A stretch of DNA of 32,968 nucleotides, taken from the NCBI RefSeq assembly GCF_900162815.1, contig NZ_FUGD01000140.1:1-32968 (forward strand). The letters are read 5' to 3'. The position numbers and the translations under genes were made by a program. Positions 26,228 through 32,968 of the stretch are shown here, piece by piece. The notes under the pieces were generated by a model, which saw only the letters and a program-made list of their open reading frames with translations, was not told the DNA's origin and did no database searches. Numbering within the stretch: position 1 is the stretch's first letter; each line of letters starts with the position of its first letter. This stretch comes from Psychrobacter pasteurii (GTDB lineage: Bacteria > Pseudomonadota > Gammaproteobacteria > Pseudomonadales > Moraxellaceae).

Positions 26228-26773
26228 CTATTTAGGGTCGTAAGGCGTAAGTTCAGTATAGCCAGTGCTTCGACCCTCATCCCCAAAGAATCCTTGCTGA
26301 CGCCAAACTTCATATAAACAAATACTGATACTGTTGGCCAAGTTTAAGCTACGTGAGTCTGGTAGCATGGGTAGCCTTAACCAGTTGTTGGCCCCGATAT
26401 CTTCACGAATATCATCTGCTAGTCCCGCCGTCTCTGAACCAAATACCAAAGCAATGTCTTGCTGCTGCTCACCTGGCTGAGTTGAGCTAAAATCATACTC
26501 ATAAAAAGGATGGCTGAGCTTAGTAGTTAAAGCCACCAGGCGCTCACAGCCGGCCTCTTGGAGGGCTTGTTTTGCTGCCTGCCAGTTCTTATGTACCTTC
26601 ATATTGGCATACTCGTGATAATCGAGACCCGCTCGGCGTAACTTCTTGTCTTCTAGGTCAAAACCTAAAGGTTCAACCAAGTGTAACTGTGCTCCTGTGT
26701 TGGCACATAAGCGGATGGCACTGCCTGTATTATTTGGAATTCTAGGATGCACAAGTACAATGTGAATCGTCAT
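26228..26773 (-). CDS. trmL: tRNA (cytidine/uridine-34-2'-O)-methyltransferase TrmL
   Basis: A 181-residue SPOUT methyltransferase that 2'-O-methylates the wobble base of tRNA(Leu) isoacceptors. IVLVHPRIPNNTGSAIRLCANTGAQLHLVEPLGF (4-38) and DKKLRRAGLDYHEY (42-55) match TrmL strongly. LVFGSETAGLADDI and LRLPMLPDSRSLNLANSISICLYEVWRQ form the SPOUT trefoil-knot SAM site. It is slightly longer than E. coli TrmL (157), with extra C-terminal residues. Convergent with tusE, 39 bases apart, without a clear terminator between them. Start ATG 26773. It methylates the same nucleotide position that the tus products help thiolate. Confidence 0.95.
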   Translation of the reverse strand: MTIHIVLVHPRIPNNTGSAIRLCANTGAQLHLVEPLGFDLEDKKLRRAGLDYHEYANMKVHKNWQAAKQALQEAGCERLVALTTKLSHPFYEYDFSSTQPGEQQQDIALVFGSETAGLADDIREDIGANNWLRLPMLPDSRSLNLANSISICLYEVWRQQGFFGDEGRSTGYTELTPYDPK

Positions 26774-27071
26774 AAGATTTTGCCCTTAATCAAACTGTCT
26801 GAAATATCAATGAGTTTAGATTTCAAATTTACAATTCTATGACAGTTTTAGCCAAATTACACACATTAATATGTTGTCGCTTCCCTTCAAATTAATATAC
26901 TATGTAATTAAGGATAACACCTATGTTGCTAAGACTGAGTAACTGAACTTAAGTATCTAACCCTAAGTTCTTTAAGAAGTTTTAAATCAACTTCAAGTTA
27001 AAAGCATGACCCTATCCTTATCATCTTGTGATGAATATTAACCATTTTTTGATTTATATTAAGGACTCAAC
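26774..27071 (+). promoter_or_regulatory. Leader region before the entericidin-like gene
   Basis: 298 bases without a gene. A possible promoter for the next gene is TTGTCG (26874-26879), 16 bases, TATACT (26896-26901), giving a leader of about 165 bases. In the leader, GAACTTA (26945-26951) pairs with TAAGTTC (26964-26970). AAGGA just before the ATG at 27072 (27060-27064) is the ribosome site. All but the ribosome site are low-confidence. Confidence 0.35.
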
Positions 27072-27212
27072 ATGAAAAAGTTAGCTTTCGCATCTTTAAC
27101 TGCATTAATCGTATTATCTGGTTGTAACACTTTCAAAGGCTTTGGTCAGGACGTTTCTAAAGCAGGTGAAGGTGTATCTAACACTGCTGATAAAGTAGAA
27201 AAGAAAATCTAA
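27072..27212 (+). CDS. Entericidin A/B-like small lipoprotein
   Basis: A 46-residue protein. Its signal sequence MKKLAFASLTALIVLSGC has a clear lipobox (LSGC, Cys18), giving a 29-residue mature lipoprotein. The mature part NTFKGFGQDVSKAGEGVSNTADKVEKKI matches the entericidin family pattern (N-T-x-x-G-x-G-x-D-x-x-x-x-G-x-x-x-x-x-A). Entericidins are small outer-membrane lipoproteins first described as a toxin/antidote pair in E. coli. Only one copy is present here, so no antidote partner is evident; in many Moraxellaceae single copies occur. It has a good ribosome site and a strong terminator at 27323-27358, so it is probably monocistronic and well expressed. Confidence 0.85.
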   Translation: MKKLAFASLTALIVLSGCNTFKGFGQDVSKAGEGVSNTADKVEKKI

Positions 27213-27322
27213 GCTTTTTTAACTTGGGTTTTCATACACCTGAGTTAAAAAGTTTTGAGGCTTAAAAACAGGTAGGTCAGATGGATACCACTTTTAAGTT
27301 TCATATTACTTATGGTGTATGA

Positions 27323-27358
27323 GTAAGAGCTCACTTTTGGTGGGCTCTTACTTTTTTT
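27323..27358 (+). terminator. Rho-independent terminator of the entericidin-like gene
   Basis: A 12-bp stem (27323-27334 with 27340-27351, one G-T pair) and 5-base loop followed by seven T residues (27352-27358). It stands about 110 bases after the entericidin stop. Confidence 0.9.
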
Positions 27359-27439
27359 GTATTAATATTTTCTAAGTAATAAAGGGGCTATAAGGGCTTA
27401 TTGGCTGTGCCAAATGTTAATTTGGAATATTCTCATAAC

Positions 27440-27467
27440 TTGGCATTCAACTAAAAGTTGTTATAAT
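27440..27467 (+). promoter_or_regulatory. Sigma-70 promoter of ppa
   Basis: TTGGCA (27440-27445), 16-base spacer, TATAAT (27462-27467). The ppa ATG follows 62 bases later. The spacer contains the inverted repeat CAACT (27448-27452)/AGTTG (27456-27460), a possible operator. Confidence 0.75.
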
Positions 27468-27529
27468 CAGCATGAAATTTAAAACTATTACAATTCAACG
27501 CTCTTTACGAGCTTATAACGGAGAAAAAA

Positions 27530-28060
27530 ATGGCAGATTTTAACGTAATTTTAGATGCAGGTGATGTTGAAGGCGGCGAGATTAACGTTGTAGTTGAAAT
27601 TCCAACAGGCAGTAACCACAAAATTGAATGGAACCGTGAGCTGGCTGTATTTGAATTAGATCGCGTAGAGCCTGCTATTTTCGCTAAGCCATGTAACTAT
27701 GGCTTCATTCCACAAACTCTTGATGAAGATGGCGACGAGTTAGACGCTCTGATCATCACTGAACAGCCTTTAACTACAGGCATCTTCTTAAAAGCCAAAG
27801 TTATCGGTGTAATGAAGTTTGTTGATGACGGCGAAGTGGACGATAAAGTAGTTGTAGTACCAGCTGATGACCGCAACAACGGCAATGCTTACAACAGCCT
27901 AGAAGACCTACCAAAACGTCTAATCGAACAACTAGAGTTCCATTTCAGCCACTATAAAGACCTGAAAAAAGCAGGTACTACAGTAGTTGAGTCATGGGGT
28001 GACGTTGACGAAGCTAAAGAAGTTATCAAAGAAGCTATCCAGCGCTGGAAAGACAAATAG
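27530..28060 (+). CDS. ppa: Inorganic pyrophosphatase (family I)
   Basis: A 176-residue cytosolic enzyme (same length as E. coli Ppa) hydrolysing pyrophosphate to phosphate and driving nucleotide and protein synthesis. The signature DEDGDELDALI (about 65-75) carries the metal-binding aspartates. KIEWNRELAVFELDRV (26-41), FAKPCNYGFIPQT and VVVPADDRN are the other family I blocks, and HFSHYKDLKK is the C-terminal conserved stretch. Start ATG 27530 is preceded by GGAG at 8 bases. Flanked by its own promoter and terminator, so it is monocistronic. Codon use is that of a strongly expressed gene. Confidence 0.97.
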   Translation: MADFNVILDAGDVEGGEINVVVEIPTGSNHKIEWNRELAVFELDRVEPAIFAKPCNYGFIPQTLDEDGDELDALIITEQPLTTGIFLKAKVIGVMKFVDDGEVDDKVVVVPADDRNNGNAYNSLEDLPKRLIEQLEFHFSHYKDLKKAGTTVVESWGDVDEAKEVIKEAIQRWKDK

Positions 28061-28104
28061 TCTGAAAAGCCTTTGGTTATATTAACAGCCAAATTAGCTG
28101 ATCC

Positions 28105-28143
28105 AAAAAAAGCACTTTGAATTTATTTCAAAGTGCTTTTTTT
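28105..28143 (+). terminator. Rho-independent terminator of ppa
   Basis: Perfect 10-bp stem AGCACTTTGA (28111-28120)/TCAAAGTGCT (28128-28137), loop of 7, flanked by A-run (28105-28110) and T-run (28137-28143). It could function in both directions. Confidence 0.9.
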
Positions 28144-28276
28144 ATGGTCTAAATTCTACGGGTGTTTTGCTATATAATTGGTCTGTAGAACTTACTTATA
28201 AGTATAACCTTTGTCTTGTACACCCTGTACCTTACTTAGCGCCTCCCTACTTGCTACAGATTTAATGAGAATGACT

Positions 28277-28663
28277 ATGTCTAATAAACTGCCAAAACAC
28301 ATTGCCCAAATGGTCGAAAAAAATAACTTGGTATTGGCCATAAAATCATTGTCTGAAGAGCAAAATATTAGCATGGGTGAAGCCAAAGAGCTTATCGATG
28401 AGTATGAGCAAGCCTTAAAACAGCAGCAAAACAAAAAGGTTGAGGCCATTAGCCAGAAGCAACAAAAGAAGCAAGGCATCAAGCCCGCCAGCCAACCTAT
28501 TAAAGACAATCAAGAACTACAAGCCTTAAACAATGGCTTAGACAACCGCCTAAACTCAATGGGCTATAAACCGCCTATGGTGCCTTACTGGGTCAAACGT
28601 GTATTTATTATTTTATTAATTATTACCATTTTAAGTCTATTATTTTGGCGACTAATGCCTTAA
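28277..28663 (+). CDS. Small tail-anchored protein with bL12-like helical motif
   Basis: The frame can be extended to 28211, but the extension (MSCTPCTLLSASLL...) is unlike protein and the ATG at 28277 with GAGA a few bases upstream is the likelier start (128 residues). LAIKSLSEEQNISMGEAKELIDEYEQ (about 19-44) resembles the 'IK.LREETGLGLKEAK..VD' segment of the ribosomal protein L7/L12 C-terminal domain, a segment found in several small hypothetical proteins. A Gln/Lys-rich linker follows, then VPYWVKRVFIILLIITILSLLFWRLMP, a C-terminal transmembrane helix ending at the last residues. The function is unknown. It is convergent with the lipase foldase gene, 57 bases away. Confidence 0.65.
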   Translation: MSNKLPKHIAQMVEKNNLVLAIKSLSEEQNISMGEAKELIDEYEQALKQQQNKKVEAISQKQQKKQGIKPASQPIKDNQELQALNNGLDNRLNSMGYKPPMVPYWVKRVFIILLIITILSLLFWRLMP

Positions 28664-28720
28664 CCAAAAATGCTAAGTGGTGAAATAAGCGTATATAAGA
28701 TAAACATTTAATGCTCGGAT

Positions 28721-29842
28721 TTATTGCGACTGAGACTGATTCTTGAAATGCTCATAGCCTACCAGACGTTTTTGCTCATTATCACTAAACAGCTTTTGCT
28801 CTAACGCCTTTATCTGCTGCTGCTTCTGGGTAGCTGAAGCCCTAGAGGCGGTTATCTTCTGTTTTTGTTGTTGATAGTCCTCAAAACGGCGGTCAAAATC
28901 TTGAGTTTGTTTATCTAGTTTTGCCAATCTTTGTGCCGCTTCTACCCCTACCAGCTCTGTTCGCATTTCAAGCAGTTGCTGCTCGTCAGCCCCTCTTTTT
29001 TTCATCTGTTCAGTACGGGTCATAAGCTGCTGCAAGTTGGCTTGCTGCTCTGCTTGCTGCTTAGTCAAAGAGTCCGGTAAGTTCTGCAGATACTTTTGTT
29101 TGGCTTGTTGTTTTTGGGCTGTAGATAATGACTTATCTTGAGCTATTTTTAGCATTTGTTTGTTATAGGCTTGCAGTTCATCTTCGGTACCAAAAAAAGC
29201 CGCATCAACTTTTGAGCTAAACAACTGATTTCTAACCGCCTTTATTTGTTTTTGCTGACGTTCTATCGCTTCAATATCAACCTCACCTTGCTCCGCTTTT
29301 TTTAAGGCATCAATGGAATTAGCCGGCGTACCAAACTGGCTTTGAATGGCAGAAACTTGCTTGAGATAAGTTTGATATTGATGATATAGCGTTATGGCTT
29401 CATTAGCAGCGGGCTGCGGCGTGGTATTTAGAAGATACGCCTCAACACGAGCATCGATTGTCTCACTGTCCTCCTCTCCTAACGCAGATAGAAAATAGTC
29501 ATACAAACGTCTTAGCCCGCGAGTAGCGACCAACTCAGCTTTATCAGTAATGATAATCTCGCCATCCACTTCAGTCCCTTGCAGCGAACGAGGCAGGTCT
29601 TCCACCCCAGTTATAAATTTTTCAGGCTGGTAAGGCAAGTCTTCTATTAAGGCGTCAGTGCTGGGATCTAGCGTCAGCTCTTGAGTTTCAAGGGTATCAG
29701 AGGTCGAAGAGTTGGACTTAGAAGTACTGGGCTGTTTATTGGCATTTAGTCTGACCATAATCAGTAAGAGGACCAATACCGCCAACATAATCAGCCCAGC
29801 CAGCAATAGCCAAAACCCTTTACGATTCGGCTTATTTGTCAT
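28721..29842 (-). CDS. lifO: Lipase-specific foldase (steric chaperone)
   Basis: A 373-residue membrane-anchored chaperone (Lif/LipB/LimA type) that folds the secreted lipase in the periplasm before type II export. The N-terminal helix (about 9-31, GFWLLLAGLIMLAVLVLLLIM) is followed by a Ser/Thr/Pro-type linker. The foldase signature is visible as RRLYDYFLSALGEED (family pattern R-x-x-F/Y-D-Y-x-L-S-A-x-G-E). The rest is strongly helical and Gln-rich, as in the Burkholderia and Pseudomonas foldases that wrap around the lipase. It follows lipA by 24 bases on the same strand, the standard lipA-lif order. No ribosome site problem is seen (AAGAGGAAGTAAAG region before the ATG at 29842). Confidence 0.92.
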   Translation of the reverse strand: MTNKPNRKGFWLLLAGLIMLAVLVLLLIMVRLNANKQPSTSKSNSSTSDTLETQELTLDPSTDALIEDLPYQPEKFITGVEDLPRSLQGTEVDGEIIITDKAELVATRGLRRLYDYFLSALGEEDSETIDARVEAYLLNTTPQPAANEAITLYHQYQTYLKQVSAIQSQFGTPANSIDALKKAEQGEVDIEAIERQQKQIKAVRNQLFSSKVDAAFFGTEDELQAYNKQMLKIAQDKSLSTAQKQQAKQKYLQNLPDSLTKQQAEQQANLQQLMTRTEQMKKRGADEQQLLEMRTELVGVEAAQRLAKLDKQTQDFDRRFEDYQQQKQKITASRASATQKQQQIKALEQKLFSDNEQKRLVGYEHFKNQSQSQ

Positions 29843-29866
29843 CTTTACTTCCTCTTAAGTGTCTAT

Positions 29867-30985
29867 TTAAAGACCTTCATTTTTTAAGCGATTGACCTGA
29901 CTGCGATAAACCGATACCGGATCTACCTCTCCCCAGGCAACCAATCCCAAAAATTGATTGACTGAGTCTAAGTGATTCATTTTATAGTCATCACGAATAA
30001 CATAACCCAAGCGACTAGAACAAGCAGAAACCAGACCATCGTTGGGATCTTCTTTATCAAACGTCAGAGCGGTGAGTGCCAAAATATAATCACTGGGGTC
30101 TATCCCATTGGTGATAGTGCCCACCCCTGAGAATGAATAATAAGGAATGCCATTGACCACATAGTCTTGTGGTGGCTGCCCACAGTATTCACTAGGCATA
30201 GCCGCTGGATATTTAGGGTTGTAATACTCAGCCATATAGTCGCTTGTCAGCCCAGTCACTGCTCGTAGCGAATCTTGCTGCTGTAGCTGCTTTAGACTGA
30301 TGCTAGACCCCACATCCAAAAACTTTCCCAAAAACTTATGGTAAGAAATAAGTGCCCTGCCCAACCAGTTATACTCCCCTTCAGGGTAGCCGGATCTGGC
30401 ACTGCTTTGCGTAATAAAGTTTAAAATCCAATCTGCTGTTTTTGAGCCTTGCTCTGGACTGGCCACTGCAGTGACTGAAGCCACATGCTCTGGAGCAACG
30501 GCAGCCACATAGCGAATATCTATGCCGCCTAAACTGTGCCCAATTAGGTTTACTTTCTGTTTACCGGTAACCGCAGCGATAGTCTGCACCTGCTGCAACA
30601 ACTGCTCCCCTCGAAATTCAGCATCATGGATGGCCGAAGTTTTAGTCACATATACCTCAGCTCCCCCTTGCATCAACGCTTGGGGAATGCCATTAAAATA
30701 GCTTAATAAACCAAACAAAGTATTAAACCCGCCCAGCCCATGTGCTAATACCACAGGATATTGGGTAGCGGTCGAATCATCTTTTGCTTCAATGCTGGAG
30801 ATTAGTTGACAGCCATTAGGGTTTGAGCAGTTGTAATACTCAGCTGCTACAGCCGACTGCATGAGTCCCATAAGTCCTGCCAAACCCAAACTTGTAGCTA
30901 TCAACGGCTTTGCTACAAGCTTGGTTAGCCAGTGACATCGATCGTTAGGTAAACTCACTTTATTTACAGTACCTTGTTTAGCCAC
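29867..30985 (-). CDS. lipA: Secreted triacylglycerol lipase (family I)
   Basis: A family I lipase that depends on the foldase encoded next to it. The frame starts at a GTG (30985), overlapping the esterase gene end by 22 bases; another GTG nine codons later (30958) is an alternative. Signal peptide: hydrophobic core about 27-45, probable cleavage after AVA near 47. Motifs are the oxyanion VVLAHGLGGFNTLFG, the nucleophile elbow GHSLGG with Ser151 (Pseudomonas lipases usually have GHSHGG), the acid Asp316 in NDGLVSACSSRLG, and His338 in MNHLD. AVASPEQGSKTADW replaces the usual GAPHKGSDTADF. Four cysteines lie in the mature part (N-terminal C53/C59 and two later), so disulfides may form. Likely extracellular. 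Confidence 0.92.
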   Translation of the reverse strand: MAKQGTVNKVSLPNDRCHWLTKLVAKPLIATSLGLAGLMGLMQSAVAAEYYNCSNPNGCQLISSIEAKDDSTATQYPVVLAHGLGGFNTLFGLLSYFNGIPQALMQGGAEVYVTKTSAIHDAEFRGEQLLQQVQTIAAVTGKQKVNLIGHSLGGIDIRYVAAVAPEHVASVTAVASPEQGSKTADWILNFITQSSARSGYPEGEYNWLGRALISYHKFLGKFLDVGSSISLKQLQQQDSLRAVTGLTSDYMAEYYNPKYPAAMPSEYCGQPPQDYVVNGIPYYSFSGVGTITNGIDPSDYILALTALTFDKEDPNDGLVSACSSRLGYVIRDDYKMNHLDSVNQFLGLVAWGEVDPVSVYRSQVNRLKNEGL

Positions 30986-31632
30986 TGTCCAATGGCTTTA
31001 ATTTGAGGCAGGCAAACTTGGTGGGCCATAGGATAAGTATTGAACTCGACTTGATACCCTTGGTTAGTAAGCGTCTCATTAGCACGCTGACCTAATACGA
31101 CAGGCACCACAGGGTCTTGAGTACCATGATCAATTTTAATCGGTAGATCTTTATTAATGGCCGTATAGTTAGAGGTATCTTCTACTGCTAAGTAGGTGGA
31201 TAGCGTCAGCAAACCTGCCAGTCTTTGCGGATAAGTTAAGGCCGTTTGATAGGCTACTGCGCCACCTTGTGAGAACCCAGCAATAACAATATTTTCTGGA
31301 TTTACCCCTCGCTCTATTTCACGCTGGATCAAATCTCTAATGGCCGCGGCAGATTTTTCAATTTGTACCACATCTACTTTGCGATCCAAACTCATCTCTA
31401 AGATGTCATACCAAGCGGGCATAACCATGCCTCCATTTACAGTCACAGGAATGCGCGGAGCATGAGGGAACACAAAGCGTACTGCTAACTGTGTATCAAG
31501 TCCCAACTCAGGCACCACAGGCTCAAAATCATGGCCACTGGCACCAAGACCATGTAGCCAGATGACCGACTTATCAATGGTCTTATTTGAAGGGTTATGC
31601 TCTACGATTACACAGTCTAAATATTGCGTCAT
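30964..31632 (-). CDS. Carboxylesterase/lysophospholipase-like hydrolase (abhydrolase_2)
   Basis: A 222-residue alpha/beta hydrolase of the acyl-protein thioesterase/EstB family. VIWLHGLGASGHDFEPVVPEL is the oxyanion loop, VIAGFSQGGAVAY the nucleophile elbow (Ser about 121), DHGTQDPVVP the acid loop and YPMAHQVC the His loop. No signal peptide, so cytosolic; E. coli and Pseudomonas relatives hydrolyse short acyl esters. ATG 31632 follows AAAGGATAATC. It is the first gene of the operon with lipA and lifO, overlapping lipA. The pairing of an intracellular esterase with a secreted lipase fits stepwise breakdown of lipid. The substrate is not known. Confidence 0.9.
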   Translation of the reverse strand: MTQYLDCVIVEHNPSNKTIDKSVIWLHGLGASGHDFEPVVPELGLDTQLAVRFVFPHAPRIPVTVNGGMVMPAWYDILEMSLDRKVDVVQIEKSAAAIRDLIQREIERGVNPENIVIAGFSQGGAVAYQTALTYPQRLAGLLTLSTYLAVEDTSNYTAINKDLPIKIDHGTQDPVVPVVLGQRANETLTNQGYQVEFNTYPMAHQVCLPQIKAIGQWLNKVL

Positions 31633-31652
31633 GATTATCCTTTAATGTCTGT

Positions 31653-31682
31653 TATCTAATTTTTTATTAAAACAAAAGCCAA
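31653..31682 (-). promoter_or_regulatory. Possible promoter of the esterase-lipase-foldase operon
   Basis: On the minus strand TTGGCT (31682-31677), 18-base spacer, TAGATA (31658-31653), about 20 bases before the ATG at 31632. Imperfect boxes. Confidence 0.35.
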
Positions 31683-32041
31683 ATGTCTTAAAACGGTCAA
31701 TAATTTTAGTTAATTTACGGGCTTAATTTGCCCCTGAATTCCTAATATTAACATACCCATTCATCAGGAACCGTGAATGTCATATGATAAAGATAAAGCG
31801 GTAAATAACTTAGGGTAAATAACTTAGATGGTCACTGTAAAAATAATAACTATAATGCACCTGCTGTTAAAAGCAAAATAATAATGGCCACACGCTTGTA
31901 CTTGGGTCTATATAGACTATTACTCTAGATATAGGAATGTCTTAGCTGATATAGTCTAAGCTTGAGTCTAAAACATTTTAGGCTAAGATTTTTTACGTTA
32001 AACTTAGTCAAACTTTGTCATTACAAGAAGGTCATGTACCG
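31683..32041. other. Intergenic region between the lipase operon and the permease gene
   Basis: About 360 bases between divergent genes without a coding signal. It contains an exact tandem duplication of 14 bases (31800-31813 and 31814-31827), the perfect palindrome GTCTATATAGAC (31906-31917), and several GTCTA/TAGAC words from 31906 to 31970. These could hold operators, but no known regulator site was recognised. Confidence 0.5.
31800..31827. repeat. 14-bp tandem duplication
   Basis: GGTAAATAACTTAG occurs at 31800-31813 and again at 31814-31827 with no spacer. Looks like a recent slippage duplication. Confidence 0.85.
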
Positions 32042-32821
32042 ATGTTCATTGATTTTATAGCCCTGATTGAGTCTATGCCCATTTGGCACTTGGTTGGCTT
32101 ATTTGTTTTGGGGGTATTGGCCTTTGTTATTTCAACAATCTCTGGTGGTGGCGGGGCCTTAATTTTAATTCCGGCCACCTCAGCTTTAATCGGGGCACCT
32201 GCTGCCCCTCCTGTCATAAACCTCGGGACATTTATCTCTCGCCCTTCGCGTATGATTATGTTTTGGCACGACATAGACTGGGGCTTAATTAAGTATTATG
32301 TCCCTAGTGCCATTGTAGGGGCATGGCTTGCCGGCCTATTATTTAGTCAGCTTAATGCCAGCTGGATTCAATTATTGGTGGGGGTGTTTTTAGTCTCGAC
32401 CCTTTTTCAATATCGCTTTGGCAAAATTGACAAGACCTTTAACATGCCTAAAGCAGGCTACGTCCCATTAGGCTTTATTGTGGCTTCTATTAGTACCTTA
32501 GTCGGTGGCCTAGGTCCGGTGTTAAATCCTTTTTATATGAACTCTGGGCTACAAAAAGAGGATCTAATTGCCACTAAAACCGCCAACTCTTTTTTTGTGG
32601 GTATCGCCCAAATTGGCAGCTACGCTTTTTTTGGGGTATTAACTGCCAAACTCTGGATATATGGCTTAGCTTTAGGGCTCGGGGCTATTGTGGGTAATTA
32701 TATAGGTAAGCAGTTTTTGGCCGGTATGACGGTCAAACAGTTTCGACTGTTATTGCTAATACTTATGATGATCAGCGGCGTTTATATGATTTATCAAAAC
32801 TTGACTTCCTCCCCTCGCTAA
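32042..32821 (+). CDS. TauE/SafE-family membrane permease (IS-modified C terminus)
   Basis: A multi-pass (about 7-8 helices) permease of the TauE/SafE/YfcA family, proposed exporters or importers of sulfite, sulfoacetate and related organosulfur anions. The frame opens at TTG 32015, but ATG 32042 with AGAAGG 11-12 bases upstream is preferred (259 residues). [18 protein letters not shown] is the glycine-rich first repeat and [16 protein letters not shown] the second repeat typical of the fold. The last residues LTSSPR and the TAA stop lie in sequence that looks like the right end of an IS200/IS605-type element (from about 32801), so the native C terminus has been replaced. Only a few residues seem affected, so function may be kept. 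Transported substrate unknown. Confidence 0.8.
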   Translation: MFIDFIALIESMPIWHLVGLFVLGVLAFVISTISGGGGALILIPATSALIGAPAAPPVINLGTFISRPSRMIMFWHDIDWGLIKYYVPSAIVGAWLAGLLFSQLNASWIQLLVGVFLVSTLFQYRFGKIDKTFNMPKAGYVPLGFIVASISTLVGGLGPVLNPFYMNSGLQKEDLIATKTANSFFVGIAQIGSYAFFGVLTAKLWIYGLALGLGAIVGNYIGKQFLAGMTVKQFRLLLLILMMISGVYMIYQNLTSSPR

Positions 32822-32968
32822 ACCGAGGGGATTCCTACAGCTAGACGGTCAAGCCCGACCGCAAGGATGTTCTTAGCAGCATTGATATCTCTATCATGCC
32901 ATGTGCCACACTCAGCACAAGCCCATCCTCTTATTCGCAAACCTGCTCTACCTTTTGGACTACTGTCA
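32801..32968 (-). mobile_element. Right end of an IS200/IS605-type element carrying tnpB (cut by window edge)
   Basis: The element extends to the right of the window. Its end shows a 7-bp hairpin CCCCTCG (32811-32817)/CGAGGGG (32824-32830), typical of IS200/IS605 ends, then (minus strand) AGGAAGTCAAG. The boundary at about 32800/32801 is inferred from the TCAA-like terminus and from where the permease similarity ends. No terminal inverted repeat or target duplication is expected for this family. Confidence 0.65.
32818..32968 (-). CDS. tnpB: TnpB RNA-guided nuclease, C-terminal end (cut by window edge)
   Basis: The last 49 residues of an OrfB/TnpB protein: [37 protein letters not shown], ending at TAG (complement of 32818-32820). 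The CxxC (WACAEC) is the second half of the zinc ribbon and [11 protein letters not shown] carries the third RuvC aspartate. TnpB uses an omega-RNA, encoded at the tnpB 3' end and element end, to cut DNA. The stop codon overlaps the permease stop on the other strand (32819-32821). The N-terminal and first RuvC motifs lie outside the window. Confidence 0.88.
   Translation of the reverse strand, partial: DSSPKGRAGLRIRGWACAECGTWHDRDINAAKNILAVGLDRLAVGIPSV

Larger units (their letters stand above)
27213..27529 (+). other. 317-base intergenic region before ppa
   Basis: Contains an imperfect stem right after the entericidin stop (AACTTGGGT near 27220 with ACACCTGAGTT near 27246), the strong terminator at 27323-27358, and the ppa promoter at 27440-27467. 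No further gene is seen. A short open frame at 27320 is part of the terminator. Confidence 0.6.

Noticed and set aside
27320..27380. Short open frame starting ATGAGTAAGAGC
   Set aside because: It runs through the terminator hairpin and its T-run, and has no ribosome site.
28211..28276. N-terminal extension of the tail-anchored small protein
   Set aside because: Composition is unlike protein and the later ATG has a better ribosome site.
1..32968. CRISPR arrays, tRNA or rRNA genes, prophage or toxin-antitoxin pairs
   Set aside because: No regularly spaced repeats, cloverleaf-like sequence or typical gene pairs were recognised; the entericidin-like gene stands alone.

Overview
The window looks like a chromosomal segment of a Moraxellaceae gammaproteobacterium, most likely Psychrobacter. 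This rests on moderately low GC, gene content and order (aspS and ilvE flanking a lipooligosaccharide outer-core locus, as in Acinetobacter), a secreted lipase with its steric chaperone, and a SohB protease without a membrane anchor. No taxonomic search could be run, so the genus is an inference.

Layout. 1-240: start of an IS630-like transposase cut by the window edge. 447-7188 (minus): hrpA helicase, a lipoprotein alpha/beta hydrolase, and sohB. 7444-9249 (plus): aspS. 9367-17869: a glycan locus of two convergent arms. The plus arm holds an LpxL-type acyltransferase, a glycosyltransferase, ugd, a WaaZ-like Kdo transferase, an unknown protein and a tail-anchored glycosyltransferase. The minus arm holds three glycosyltransferases. 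18035-21956 (minus): ilvE and glnE. 22114-24177 (minus): PAP2 phosphatase and a GT4 glycosyltransferase behind a Pho-box-like array. 24404-26188 (plus): tusD, tusC, tusB, tusE. 26228-26773 (minus): trmL. 27072-28663 (plus): an entericidin-like lipoprotein, ppa, and a small tail-anchored protein. 28721-31632 (minus): carboxylesterase, lipase and lipase foldase. 32042-32821 (plus): a TauE/SafE permease whose last codons come from an IS200/IS605-type element, whose tnpB runs off the right edge.

How the genes work together. The aspS-ilvE interval matches the position of the Acinetobacter baumannii OC locus and probably makes the outer core of the lipooligosaccharide; Ugd suggests uronic acid in it. 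The GT4-PAP2 pair under a putative PhoB site suggests phosphate-starvation glycolipid synthesis. The tus genes and trmL all serve the tRNA wobble position 34. The esterase-lipase-foldase group is a compact lipid-degradation operon.

The most interesting points are the OC-like locus with its WaaZ-like and unknown members, the four-heptad Pho-box-like array before the GT4-PAP2 pair, the TnpB element ending inside the permease gene (whose flank would supply the omega-RNA guide), and AspRS residues typical of a non-discriminating enzyme. All assignments come from reading motifs and remembered family sequences, without database searches.
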